Shown piece after piece: positions 43,756 to 52,265 of a stretch of 64,000 nt of DNA; the first letter of the stretch is position 1, and each line of letters starts with the position of its first letter. This DNA is from Mycobacterium sp. 852002-51057_SCH5723018 (GTDB taxonomy: Bacteria; Actinomycetota; Actinomycetes; Mycobacteriales; Mycobacteriaceae), in NCBI RefSeq assembly GCF_001667035.1, contig NZ_LZIR01000085.1, positions 1 to 64,000 of the forward strand. Reading direction: 5' to 3'. Both the position numbers and the translations under genes were made by a program. A model generated the notes under the pieces. It saw nothing but the letters and a program-made list of their open reading frames with translations. It made no database searches and was not told the DNA's origin.

Positions 43756-44189
43756 AAACTCTTTTAGAGTATTTTTTGAAACATTTCGAAATGCTGTATC
43801 TTGACCCTCGCTATCATATTACGAACTCGACCACGAGCGGGGTGGAAACGAACAATGCAGCGCTCACAATAACAGGACCGACACTGAGTTGGGATCTGAC
43901 CAATGACAGAGGGCAGATGTTGCTTGGCATAGCGCCCACTGCACTGGCCACACCGGATAACTGGTTCCGCGTATCTCTTATCAAACAGTACTTGAATAGG
44001 GAGAGCGAGATTGAGTACTCGTCGACCGACACTGAAATCGCCTGGATTCGAGAAAACAGTGAACGCGTCGAGGAGCTTTTCTCCGACGTTTCCAAGCTCG
44101 AAAACGTATGCCAGACTCTTAGGTCGCTACGCCGCTCGAACGCAAATAGCTATTGGACTCAATGGCGAAAGCAGCAGGGCCTGGCCTAA
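43752..44189 (+). CDS. Probable immunity protein for the CpnT-like toxin
   Basis: This 145-residue soluble protein starts MKTLLEYFLKHFEMLYLD and contains TSGVETNNAALTITGP, LSWDLTNDRGQMLLGI and DNWFRVSLIKQYLNRE. Its ATG overlaps the toxin stop by four bases, it has no signal peptide, and its base composition is clearly more AT-rich than the core genes around it. All three fit a cognate immunity protein that protects the producer in the cytoplasm. Sequence feel is that of polymorphic-toxin immunity proteins of the Imm61 sort, but this was not checked. The last 15 residues may be altered by the decay seen just downstream. Confidence 0.65.
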   Translation: MKTLLEYFLKHFEMLYLDPRYHITNSTTSGVETNNAALTITGPTLSWDLTNDRGQMLLGIAPTALATPDNWFRVSLIKQYLNRESEIEYSSTDTEIAWIRENSERVEELFSDVSKLENVCQTLRSLRRSNANSYWTQWRKQQGLA

Positions 44190-44886
44190 TTTCGATTTCC
44201 AGCAGATGGATGATAGCGGTGCGGCTATCGCAGACGAAGCCGCAGAGGTGATTCGGTACTAGAATTGGTGGCGCAAGATCGCCACCTCCATTGGAAATGG
44301 ACCGTACGACGAAGCCGAGTGGCTCGAGGATCGTCTGTACTTTCGTTCCGACTATTCTGAAAACTGAAACGATGGCCCGAGTGGACGGATTTCGGCGATT
44401 GGGCAGCATGGATCATTGCGCCGAAGACGGAAGGATACATTTGTGTATTGCGTTCGCTAAAGCATGAACGTGAATCAGAGCGAAGCGAACGAATAGAGGT
44501 GATGTTCTCTCGCTTCACTGATGCAGGTAAATACATTATTGCGAGAATAGGTGACGGTATCCGCAGCAGTCGCAACATACGACAAAAAACGTTAGTCGTA
44601 GACTGGGAGGCGCGGGGGGCTTGATTCACGGATAAGAGTCGAGGCACCGAGCCTGAAGACCATCGACTTTCTGGCCACGGAAAGACCGACCCTGGAAAGA
44701 GACTATGCGGAACAACATCTCCGGAGATACACACTAGAAGACAATCCGGGCTCTTACGGATTTGCACTGGATTACCAACAACCGATGATGCAAGTCCTCG
44801 CCCTTTCGTTCGAAGAGCTGACGGCAGCACTGCTGGACGGGTTGCCGGAAAGCATTACCTATCAGGTCCCGCTCTGGCGATCGTAG
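44190..44886 (+). pseudogene. Decayed second gene behind the immunity gene
   Basis: A single protein-like text can be followed through three frames. Frame one reads NFDFQQMDDSGAAIADEA up to a TAG at 44260-44262, then continues in frame as NWWRKIATSIGNGPYDEAEW to a TGA at 44365-44367. The text resumes in another frame as RWPEWTDFGDWAAWIIAPKT and runs to DWEARGA (TGA at 44622-44624). Dropping one G from the six-G run at 44614-44619 joins it to LDSRIRVEAPSLKTIDFLA and on to ITYQVPLWRS, stop at 44884-44886. One in-frame stop plus two frameshifts indicate a pseudogene. It may be a second immunity gene or an old accessory gene. GC is only about half. Confidence 0.65.
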
Positions 44887-45031
44887 GGTCCGCAGTGGAC
44901 AAGCTGGCTCAACAGCCCTTGCCCTGTGGACGCCCTGAGACACGTCACGCCCCCACGCCACCTGCCGGATAGGGTTGGATACCGGCACCCACCGGGTCGC
45001 CGGGCAGCACAGCGATCAAGGAGGTCGGGCC

Positions 45032-45952
45032 ATGGCTTCATCGGCTTCCTCTGAGTCGGGCAGCGCGGAGCCCACCGAACGCTTTGACCTGGAGTCGCTG
45101 GCCGACAACGCGAGCGCCAAGCGTGCGCTGGAAGACCTGCAGGCCGAGGGCACCGCTGAAGGGGGTCGCCCTCAGCCGCCGATCGACCTCACCGCGGCCG
45201 CATTCTTCGACGTCGACAACACCCTGGTGCAGGGATCCTCGGCCGTGCACTTCGGCCGGGGGCTGGCGGCGCGCAAGTACTTCACCTACCGCGATGTGCT
45301 CGGATTCGTCTACGCCCAGGCCAAGTTTCAGTTGCTCGGCAAGGAGAACAGCGACGACGTCGCCGCGGGCCGGCGTAAGGCGCTCGCGTTCATCGAGGGG
45401 CGCTCCGTCGAGCAGCTGGTCACCTTGGGCGAGGAGATCTACGACGAGATCATCGTCGACAAGATCTGGCCGGGCACCCGCGAGCTCACCCAGATGCACC
45501 TCGACGCCGGCCAGCAGGTCTGGCTGATCACCGCCACGCCGTACGAGCTCGCGGCCACGATCGCGCGGCGGCTCGGCCTGACGGGCGCGCTGGGAACCGT
45601 CGCCGAGTCGGTCGACGGGGTCTTCACCGGCAGCCTGGTCGGCGAGATCCTGCACGGCCCCGGTAAGGCGCACGCGGTGCGCTCGCTGGCGATCCGGGAG
45701 GGCCTCAACCTCAGGCGCTGCACCGCCTATTCCGACAGCTACAACGACGTACCCATGCTGTCGCTGGTGGGCACCGCCGTCGCCATCAATCCCGACGCGC
45801 GCCTGCGCGCCCTGGCCCGCGAGCGCGGCTGGGAGATCCGCGACTTCCGGACCGCGCGCAAGGCCGCCCGGATCGGGGTGCCGTCGGCGCTGGCCTTGGG
45901 CGCCGCGGGCGGTGCGCTGGCGGCGTTGGCATCCCGGCGCCAATCACGCTGA
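45032..45952 (+). CDS. serB1: HAD-superfamily hydrolase, phosphoserine phosphatase-like (SerB1)
   Basis: This 306-residue HAD-IB hydrolase has motif I AAFFDVDNTLVQGSSA near residues 53-68, motif II in VWLITATPYELA and motif III/IV in YSDSYNDVPMLSLVG. It has a polar N-terminal extension and a weakly hydrophobic Ala-rich C-terminus (VPSALALGAAGGALAALAS) that may touch the membrane. It is annotated as SerB1 (Rv0505c) in M. tuberculosis, but serine synthesis is mainly assigned to SerB2, so the true substrate is unsure. AAGGAGGT before the ATG at 45032 fixes the start. Confidence 0.9.
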   Translation: MASSASSESGSAEPTERFDLESLADNASAKRALEDLQAEGTAEGGRPQPPIDLTAAAFFDVDNTLVQGSSAVHFGRGLAARKYFTYRDVLGFVYAQAKFQLLGKENSDDVAAGRRKALAFIEGRSVEQLVTLGEEIYDEIIVDKIWPGTRELTQMHLDAGQQVWLITATPYELAATIARRLGLTGALGTVAESVDGVFTGSLVGEILHGPGKAHAVRSLAIREGLNLRRCTAYSDSYNDVPMLSLVGTAVAINPDARLRALARERGWEIRDFRTARKAARIGVPSALALGAAGGALAALASRRQSR

Positions 45953-45996
45953 TAAGCTGCGCCGCTGAGACATCGTCAAGCGGGGAGCAAAGCGTC

Positions 45997-46509
45997 ATGA
46001 CCGTCCCAGAAGAAGTCCAAGACATCATCGGCAGCCATTACCGGGCACCCGACTACTTCCAGGTCGGGCGCGAGAAGATCCGGGAGTTCGCGCTCGCGGT
46101 GAAGGACGAGCACCCGACGCACTACAACGAGGGTGATGCCGCGGCCGCCGGGTATCCCGTGCTGGTGGCGCCGCTGACCTTCCTGGCCATCGCGGGGCGG
46201 CGCGTGCAGCTCGAGATCTTCACCAAGTTCAGCATCCCGATCAACATCGCCCGCGTCTTCCACCGCGACCAGAAGTTCCGGTTCCACCGGCCGATCCTGG
46301 CCCACGACAAGCTCTACTTCGACACCTACCTAGACTCGGTGCTCGAGTCCCACGGCACGGTGCTCGCCGAGATCCGCAGCGAAGTCACCGACGCCGAGGG
46401 CAAACCGGTCGTCACCAGCGTCGTTACGATGTTGGGGGAAGCCGCACATCAAGACGCTGGCGCCGAAGAAACCGTCGCCGCGATTGCATCCATATCTGCT
46501 GGAAAGTAG
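45997..46509 (+). CDS. (3R)-hydroxyacyl-ACP dehydratase subunit, HadA-like (Rv0504c)
   Basis: This 170-residue single hot-dog protein is related to HadA/HadC, the FAS-II dehydratase subunits for mycolic acid elongation. Family marks are the N-terminal IIGSHYRAPDYFQVGREKIREFA, HPTHYNEGDAAAAGYP and VFHRDQKFRFHRPI. HadA-type subunits usually lack the catalytic Asp/His dyad and need a HadB partner, which is not encoded nearby. GGGGAG before the ATG is a good ribosome site. It lies 10 bases before cmaA2, pointing to a common role in mycolic acid processing. Confidence 0.88.
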   Translation: MTVPEEVQDIIGSHYRAPDYFQVGREKIREFALAVKDEHPTHYNEGDAAAAGYPVLVAPLTFLAIAGRRVQLEIFTKFSIPINIARVFHRDQKFRFHRPILAHDKLYFDTYLDSVLESHGTVLAEIRSEVTDAEGKPVVTSVVTMLGEAAHQDAGAEETVAAIASISAGK

Positions 46510-46519
46510 GGTCCATTCA

Positions 46520-47425
46520 ATGTCACAGGGCGAATCAGGTGGCACCCAGCTGAAGCCGCCGGTCGAAGCAGTCCGATCCCACTACGACAAGTCGAACGAG
46601 TTCTTCAAGCTCTGGCTTGACCCGTCGATGACCTACAGCTGCGCGTACTTCGAAGAGCGCCCCAACATGACGCTGGAAGAGGCGCAGTACGCCAAGCGCA
46701 AGCTCGCGCTGGACAAGCTGAACCTTGAGCCGGGCATGACGCTGCTCGACATCGGCTGCGGCTGGGGCTCGACGATGCGGCACGCGGTGCAGGAGTACGA
46801 CGTCAACGTCATCGGCCTGACGCTGAGCGAGAACCAGTACGCCCACGACGTGGCGAAGTTCGAAGAGATCGACAGCCCCCGGCGCAAAGAGGTGCGGATC
46901 CAGGGTTGGGAGCAATTCGACGAGCCGGTGGACCGCATCGTGTCACTGGGCGCCTTCGAGCACTTCGCCGACGGGGCGGGCGACGCCGGATTCGAGCGCT
47001 ACGACACCTTCTTCAAGAAGTTCTACAGCTTGACGCCCGACGACGGCCGGATGCTGCTGCACACCATCATCATTCCGGACAAGGAAGAGGCCGAGCAGCT
47101 CGGCTTGACGTCGCCGATGAGCCTGCTGCGCTTCATCAAGTTCATCCTGACCGAGATCTTCCCGGGCGGCCGGCTGCCCCGCATCTCACAGATCGACCAC
47201 TACTCGTCGAACGCCGGCTGGAAGGTCGAGCGCTACCACCGCATCGGCAAGAACTACGTGCCGACGCTGAACGCCTGGGCGGATGCACTCGAGGCGCACA
47301 AGGACGAGGCGATCGCCCTGAAGGGGCAGGAGACCTACGACATCTACATGCACTACCTGCGCGGTTGCTCGGACCTGTTCCGCGACCACTACACGGACGT
47401 CTGCCAGTTCACTTTGGTCAAGTAG
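46520..47425 (+). CDS. cmaA2: Mycolic acid cyclopropane synthase CmaA2
   Basis: This SAM-dependent methyltransferase adds a cyclopropane ring to meromycolate chains and, in M. tuberculosis, makes trans-cyclopropanes. The 301 residues include VRSHYDKSNEFFKLWLDPSM at the start, SAM motif LLDIGCGWGSTMRHA near residues 68-82, LTLSENQYAH, and the bicarbonate/active-site region GAFEHFADGAGD. The sequence is nearly the remembered CmaA2 and the place matches Rv0503c. The ATG at 46520 is used, and an ATG at 46484 inside the upstream gene is unlikely. A strong terminator follows. Confidence 0.95.
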   Translation: MSQGESGGTQLKPPVEAVRSHYDKSNEFFKLWLDPSMTYSCAYFEERPNMTLEEAQYAKRKLALDKLNLEPGMTLLDIGCGWGSTMRHAVQEYDVNVIGLTLSENQYAHDVAKFEEIDSPRRKEVRIQGWEQFDEPVDRIVSLGAFEHFADGAGDAGFERYDTFFKKFYSLTPDDGRMLLHTIIIPDKEEAEQLGLTSPMSLLRFIKFILTEIFPGGRLPRISQIDHYSSNAGWKVERYHRIGKNYVPTLNAWADALEAHKDEAIALKGQETYDIYMHYLRGCSDLFRDHYTDVCQFTLVK

Positions 47426-47437
47426 TTCTTGCACGCA

Positions 47438-47479
47438 AAGCGCCCCGGTGTCTCCGATCGAAGAGGCACCGGGGCGCTT
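47438..47479. terminator. Strong hairpin terminator between convergent genes
   Basis: A 13-base perfect stem (AAGCGCCCCGGTG pairing with CACCGGGGCGCTT) encloses a 16-base loop and is followed by TTATT on the plus strand. It lies 12 bases after the cmaA2 stop. The stem is symmetrical, so it can also act on transcripts from the opposite acyltransferase gene ending at 47574. Confidence 0.9.
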
Positions 47480-47573
47480 GTTATTGCATGTCGTTCGCGG
47501 GCGTAACGCCACGGCGAAATCCGGCCGGTTTTTTCGCCCTGCCGTTACGGTCGCGTGGACCAAACCGGCGCGC

Positions 47574-48650
47574 TCAGCCGAAGAAGATGTTGCGGCGCCC
47601 GGCCAGCAACCGGTACAGCGTCTGCTGGATCGTCTCGCGCACCTGATCGGTCAGCTCGAAGGTGACCATCGGGTCCTCGGCGTCGGACGGGGCGTAGTCG
47701 TTGGTGTAGATCGGCTCGCCGAACGCGATGCGCCATTTCGACGGCATCGGCACCAGGCCCGCCGGGCCGGCCAAAGGGAACAGCGGGGTGATCGGGAAGT
47801 ACGGCAACCCGAACAGCCGCGCCAGCAGCTTGACGTCGGTGAGCATCGGGTAGATCTCTTCGGAACCGATGATCGAGCACGGAATGATCGGCGCTTTGGT
47901 GCGCAGCGCCGCCGTCACGAAGCCGCCGCGCCCGAACCGCTGCAATCGGTAGCGGTCCTCGAAGCGCTTGCCCAGCCCCTTGTAGCCCTCGGGGAAGACG
48001 GCGGTGAGTTCGCCGGCGGCGAGCAGCCGGTGCGCGTCCGTCGTGCAGGCCATCGTGTGGCCGGCCTTGCGGGCGGCCTCGCCGACCACGGGCAGGTCGA
48101 ACACCATGTCGGCGGCCAGCAGCCGCAGGTCCCGCTGCGCCGGGTGTTCGTCGTGGACCGCCACCGACAGCATCAGCCCGTCGAACGGCAGCACCCCGGC
48201 GTGATTGGCCACCACCAAGGCGCCACCCTCGCTCGGTAGGTTCTCGACACCGCTGACCTCGACCCGGAACCATGAGCGGAAGAAGAACCGCAGCAAAGGC
48301 CGAACGATCGCGTTATTGAAGTGCGGATCGAACCCGAACTCGTCGACGGTGTAGTCGCCGGTGATCCGCTGCCGCAGGAAGCCGGCGACCGCGGCGACGC
48401 GTTGCGCGAGATCGTTGAGCGGTGCCTCGGCCGTCCCCGATATGCCCGACACACCCGCGACGCGCCGGTGCTCATCGATTTCGCGGACAACCGCGGCGAT
48501 CTGTTCGGCCGACGCCCGACCACGCGGATCGGACAACAACGAAGGATGCTGGCGCGCCGTCTCCGCGCGCTGATCGGCTCTCCGCCGAGCCGCTACCCGA
48601 CCCCGATTGGTATGCAGTGGAATGACATTCGCTCTGGTTTCACCCGCCAC
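47574..48650 (-). CDS. PlsC-type acyltransferase (Rv0502-like)
   Basis: This 358-residue glycerolipid-type acyltransferase has the HxxxxD motif in VVANHAGVLPFDGLML near residues 147-162, then AVFPEGYKGLGKRF (EGT-like motif III) and APIIPCSIIGSEEIYP. The N-terminal 90 residues are polar and variable. It probably acylates a lysophospholipid or other lipid at the inner membrane face. The GTG at 48650 overlaps no neighbour and gives the length remembered for Rv0502. The galE2 stop lies five bases before it. Confidence 0.88.
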   Translation of the reverse strand: MAGETRANVIPLHTNRGRVAARRRADQRAETARQHPSLLSDPRGRASAEQIAAVVREIDEHRRVAGVSGISGTAEAPLNDLAQRVAAVAGFLRQRITGDYTVDEFGFDPHFNNAIVRPLLRFFFRSWFRVEVSGVENLPSEGGALVVANHAGVLPFDGLMLSVAVHDEHPAQRDLRLLAADMVFDLPVVGEAARKAGHTMACTTDAHRLLAAGELTAVFPEGYKGLGKRFEDRYRLQRFGRGGFVTAALRTKAPIIPCSIIGSEEIYPMLTDVKLLARLFGLPYFPITPLFPLAGPAGLVPMPSKWRIAFGEPIYTNDYAPSDAEDPMVTFELTDQVRETIQQTLYRLLAGRRNIFFG

Positions 48651-48655
48651 GATAT

Positions 48656-49783
48656 CTACCTGACCCCACCCCAAGGAATTGGATTTCGGCTGCCCCAGCG
48701 CTGCGCTAACGCAATGGCACGACCCTCCAGGGAGCGTACCCGATCAGGGTCGATTATGGGAGACAGGCCGCGGCCCCGAACATAGTCGTCGAACGCCTCC
48801 GCCGTCGTCCATTTGGGCTGGTAGCCAAGCTCGGTGCGCATTCTGGTGGTGTCCATGACGCGGCCGTAACTCAAATAATCAAACTGATCACGAGTGATCT
48901 CAGTATAACGATTAGCCCGTCTCAGCGAATCCAGCGCCCAGACGCCAAAACCGGGCACCGGCAGTGGAATTCGGCTGGCCCGCCGAATCGCCTGCGACAG
49001 CATGATGATGCCGTCGGCGCCGATGTTGAAGGTGCCGGCCTTGCCGGCCATCGCCGCACGCTCCAGCGCTCCGAGCGCATCCTGCTCGTGCAACAACTGC
49101 AGCCGCGCGTCCCGGCCGAACATAGTCGGGACCAACGGCCCGGCGAGATACCGCGACAGGGTGGTGTCCATCGCGGGGCCGATCATGTTGGCCAGCCGCA
49201 GAATCGTCACCGCGATATCGGGGCGGCGCCGGCCCAAACCACGGGCGTAGCCCTCGATGTCGAGGCTGTCCTTGGCGAAACCGTCGCGGAAGGGCCTACG
49301 GCTGGTGCTGTCCTCGGTGAACATGACGGGATCGTGAGCGCTCGACCCGTACACCTCGGAGGTCGACTTCAGCACGACGCGGCGCACCGAGGGCGCCTTC
49401 TGGCAGGCCGCGAAAAGCTGCATCGCGCCCATCACGTTGATTTCCTTCAACGCCGCGCTGCCGCCGGATCGAGGCGCGTACGACGCCGCCGCGGCGTGCA
49501 CCACCGTGTCGACGTCACCGTTGCGAATCACCTTGGCGATGAACGGGTTTCGAATGTCGGCGCGGACGAACTCGGCTCGACCCATGCGCCGCAGCATGTC
49601 TTTGCTGGGGGCGATCGCGTCCACCGCGATCACCCCGTTGATCAACGGGTTCTGCGCGAGCCGAGCCGTCAGGTAGCCGCCCAGGAACCGGCAGGCACCG
49701 GTAACCAGCACCACCTTGGGGTAGTGCACGGTGTCGCTCGCGGTGCCGCCAGTTCCGGCACCCTTCCCGCTGGACTGGTCCAC
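48656..49783 (-). CDS. galE2: NAD-dependent epimerase/dehydratase GalE2-like
   Basis: This 375-residue extended SDR has VVLVTGACRFLGGYLTARLA near residues 25-44, AVDAIAPSKDMLR, VVHAAAASYAPRSGG and LKSTSEVYGSS. The usual catalytic YxxxK is replaced in this group by a segment around DIEGYARGLGRRRPD (Tyr but no Lys four on), so the epimerase activity implied by the GalE2 name is uncertain. It starts at GTG and is followed five bases on by the acyltransferase. Orthologue of Rv0501. Confidence 0.88.
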   Translation of the reverse strand: MDQSSGKGAGTGGTASDTVHYPKVVLVTGACRFLGGYLTARLAQNPLINGVIAVDAIAPSKDMLRRMGRAEFVRADIRNPFIAKVIRNGDVDTVVHAAAASYAPRSGGSAALKEINVMGAMQLFAACQKAPSVRRVVLKSTSEVYGSSAHDPVMFTEDSTSRRPFRDGFAKDSLDIEGYARGLGRRRPDIAVTILRLANMIGPAMDTTLSRYLAGPLVPTMFGRDARLQLLHEQDALGALERAAMAGKAGTFNIGADGIIMLSQAIRRASRIPLPVPGFGVWALDSLRRANRYTEITRDQFDYLSYGRVMDTTRMRTELGYQPKWTTAEAFDDYVRGRGLSPIIDPDRVRSLEGRAIALAQRWGSRNPIPWGGVR

Positions 49784-49853
49784 CCGAATAGCCTAACGAC
49801 CTGGCAAGACGGCGGCGTTAAGGCAGCGTGACGCTCGACTGGGCTTACTTGGC

Positions 49854-49955
49854 TTACTTGCCAAGTTTTCTGCGCTGCACCCGGGTGCGACGCAGCAGCT
49901 TGCGGTGCTTCTTCTTCGACATGCGCTTGCGCCGCTTCTTGATTACTGAACCCAT
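49854..49955 (-). CDS. 30S ribosomal protein bS22 (33 residues)
   Basis: This very basic peptide reads [18 protein letters not shown] and ends RVQRRKLGK. It matches the small mycobacterial protein found in ribosome structures near the decoding centre and named bS22, the product annotated as Rv0500B. It shares the AURKAIP1/Cox24-type Lys/Arg pattern. It is on the minus strand between the HTH gene and galE2, has its own ATG, and is too short for most gene finders. Confidence 0.92.
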
Positions 49956-50088
49956 GAACTCCGCTATCTGAGCCGTGACCTGCTTGTACTAAGGACCGGG
50001 ATACTTTACCCGCCCGGCGGCACCGAACACCAAACCGGTGCCGCGCGACGCTGGCGGGCCCTAGATGCGTGGCACGGGGACTAGCAGG

Positions 50089-50346
50089 TCAGCCCGCGTC
50101 GAAGTACGAGGTTTCCAGCATGTCGTGCACGGCCTTGGCGTGCACCCGGAAGGACCGCCCGACGCGCACCGCCGGCAGCTCGCCGTTGTGCACCAGCCGG
50201 TAGACCGTCATCTTGGAGACGCGCATCAGCGCTGCCACTTCGGCGACGGTGAGAAATTGTGTCCTGGCCTGCTGGCCATCGACGGAACCGGTGTCCCGCC
50301 CCTTACCTGCGGAATCTCGCGCCGATGGCCCGTTCGTAGACGTCAT
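50089..50346 (-). CDS. Small HTH DNA-binding protein, excisionase/MerR-type (Rv0500A-like)
   Basis: This 85-residue protein has a disordered polar N-terminus and a winged-helix DNA-binding domain FLTVAEVAALMRVSKMTVYRLV, followed by GELPAVRVGRSFRVHAKAV (about residues 31-73). The domain is of the excisionase/BldC type. No mobile element is near, so this is a housekeeping regulator rather than a phage excisionase. Orthologous to Rv0500A by position between proC and the bS22 gene. Confidence 0.88.
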   Translation of the reverse strand: MTSTNGPSARDSAGKGRDTGSVDGQQARTQFLTVAEVAALMRVSKMTVYRLVHNGELPAVRVGRSFRVHAKAVHDMLETSYFDAG

Positions 50347-50485
50347 CGCAACCCAATCGTGTCAGGCCCGCGCAATGCCAACGGCTTCCCCTCCGCTGGC
50401 CCCACACGTGCATACAGAAAGGAGAATAGCGGGACTAGTGGGGTTACTGGTACTGGTGAGGGACAATCGGTCCGAAATTCTTGAA

Positions 50486-51370
50486 TTATTCCGATGTAAT
50501 TCTTAGCTGCTCAGAGCGCCTTTTGGCGGCCTGAACGGCGGCGTCGACGGCCGCCCGTAATCCTCCCCGTTCCAGTTCGCGCAGACCAGCGGCCGTGGTG
50601 CCGCCGGGCGACGTGATGGTCGCACGCAGCTGCGCCGCCGTGGTGTCCGCGCGCGTTCCCGCCGCCTCGCCTTGGGTCGTCCGGTCCGAGTCCATCCGTT
50701 CCAGCAGCATCGCCGCCGACCCCGCGATCGTCTGCGCGGTCAGGTCGGTGGCGACCTCCCGGCTCAGACCTGCCGCGACGCCGGCGTCCACCAGCGCCTC
50801 GACCATCAGAAAGAAGTACGCCGGCCCCGAACCGGACAGAGCGGTCACCGCGTCCATGTGCGATTCCGGGACGGTCAGGACGCCGCCGACGGAGTCGAAC
50901 AGCGCCGAGACCTCTTCGAGCTGGGGCAGCGTGACGAAACGGCCCTTGGCCAGCGCCGTCACACCCGCGCCCACCAAGGCGGCGGCGTTCGGCATCGCCC
51001 GCACCACCGGCGTTCCGGCCGGCAGCTTGGACTCGAAGTAGGTGATCGTGATGCCGGCCGCGACCGTGACGAACACCTGCTCGGCGCTGTCGGTCTCGGC
51101 GGCGCCCGCCGCGCGGGCCAGGTCGGCCATCACCGACTCGACGTCGCCCGGCTTGACGGCGACGACGACGAACGTCGCGTTCTCCACCGCGTCTGTCACC
51201 GAAGCCACCCGCACCGAATAGCTGTCGGCCAGGTACTCGGCGCGCTCGGGCACCCGTTCGACCACCACCAGGTCCTTGACCTGCCGGCCCGCGCGCAGCA
51301 GACCCGACAGCAGTGCCTCCCCGATGCTGCCGCCGCCGACGATCGCGATTCTTGCCATGCCGCAAAGCAT
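50486..51370 (-). CDS. proC: Pyrroline-5-carboxylate reductase
   Basis: ProC makes the last step of proline synthesis, reducing pyrroline-5-carboxylate with NADPH. The 294 residues have the nucleotide motif IAIVGGGSIGEALLSGLL near residues 7-24, FVVVAVKPGDVESVM, RAMPNAAALVGAGVTAL and the C-terminal signature TSPGGTTAAGLRELERGG. Two ATG codons are near the start, at 51370 and 51358. The first is used as in M. tuberculosis annotation, though the second would put the nucleotide motif closer to the N-terminus. Confidence 0.95.
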   Translation of the reverse strand: MLCGMARIAIVGGGSIGEALLSGLLRAGRQVKDLVVVERVPERAEYLADSYSVRVASVTDAVENATFVVVAVKPGDVESVMADLARAAGAAETDSAEQVFVTVAAGITITYFESKLPAGTPVVRAMPNAAALVGAGVTALAKGRFVTLPQLEEVSALFDSVGGVLTVPESHMDAVTALSGSGPAYFFLMVEALVDAGVAAGLSREVATDLTAQTIAGSAAMLLERMDSDRTTQGEAAGTRADTTAAQLRATITSPGGTTAAGLRELERGGLRAAVDAAVQAAKRRSEQLRITSE

Positions 51371-51394
51371 CGCAGACGGGACGGCCGAGCCGCG

Positions 51395-52237
51395 CTACTG
51401 GGCGGGAACCAGCGCCAGTTGGCGGGCTTGCACCACGAGGTGGCCCAGGCTGTCGACCACGGTGTGGTCTTCGTCGAACCAGTCGTGCCCGATTTCGGTG
51501 CAGGTGGCGATGATTCGCAGCCAGCCGTCGGCGGGCAGCCCGCGCAGGAAGGCGGTGAGCTGCACGGTGGGCGCCCAGCCGGTGCGATCCACCGCAAAGG
51601 TCACCGGCGCCGACAGATCGCCGCACATGAGCGCGAACAGCGCGTCGGGAGCCACGTCGCGCGGGCGCGCCCACATCTGGATCACCGGCGGCCGCCCGTC
51701 CCCTCCATCCCCGCGCGGCGCCAGCGTCGACAGCAGCGGCCGCACGTCGCAGCCCTCGCCGAGGTGCACCAGGCCGGCCAGCGGGTGGCCGGGCCCGATG
51801 GGCGCGATGTCGTCGGGCGGTTCCGGCGCCATCAGGTCCAGCACCGGGTTCGCCGACAGCAGCGGCTTGGAGTGGCCACCAGGGGGAAAGTGCTCGGGCT
51901 CGCCGAGGTTGACCACGGCGTGCACCGCGGTCCGGTCGTCCTGGGTGAGCTCGACGTCCACCACGCTGATCCGGCGGCCGCGCTTGCGGATGGAGGCCAC
52001 CAGCCGCATGGGCCCCGGGTCGGGCGCCCACAGGAAGCTTGCCGACACGGCGACGGGCTGCAGGACCGCTTCGTCCGGCGAGCCGCCGCACGCGGTGCGC
52101 GCGGCGTTGGCGCACAGCGCCAGCATCGCGCCCCCGTGCACCTTGGGCCCAATGGTCCAGTGTTTGTCGAGCTCGCCGTGATAGACGCCGGGGGCGGCCT
52201 CCCGCAGCGCCATCGCGCTGGTGAATAACGCGGTCAA
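51395..52237 (-). CDS. Acyl-CoA thioesterase-like double hot-dog protein (Rv0499-like)
   Basis: This 280-residue protein has two hot-dog-like halves. The first contains KHWTIGPKVHGGAMLALCANA, typical of TesB-like thioesterases where the His-Gly-Gly turn lies by the active site. The second has PPVIQMWARPRDVAPDALFALMCGDL and ATCTEIGHDWFDEDHTV. It probably hydrolyses acyl-CoA esters, with chain specificity unknown. It lies between proC and the TIM-barrel protein on the same strand. Confidence 0.82.
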   Translation of the reverse strand: MTALFTSAMALREAAPGVYHGELDKHWTIGPKVHGGAMLALCANAARTACGGSPDEAVLQPVAVSASFLWAPDPGPMRLVASIRKRGRRISVVDVELTQDDRTAVHAVVNLGEPEHFPPGGHSKPLLSANPVLDLMAPEPPDDIAPIGPGHPLAGLVHLGEGCDVRPLLSTLAPRGDGGDGRPPVIQMWARPRDVAPDALFALMCGDLSAPVTFAVDRTGWAPTVQLTAFLRGLPADGWLRIIATCTEIGHDWFDEDHTVVDSLGHLVVQARQLALVPAQ

Positions 52238-52265
52238 TGTTCTCCTGTGTTCTTCCTGGGTTTCG

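Noticed and set aside
50089..50346. Phage excisionase marking an integrated element
   Set aside because: The HTH type is shared, but the gene sits in conserved order between proC and bS22 with no integrase, attachment repeats or phage genes.
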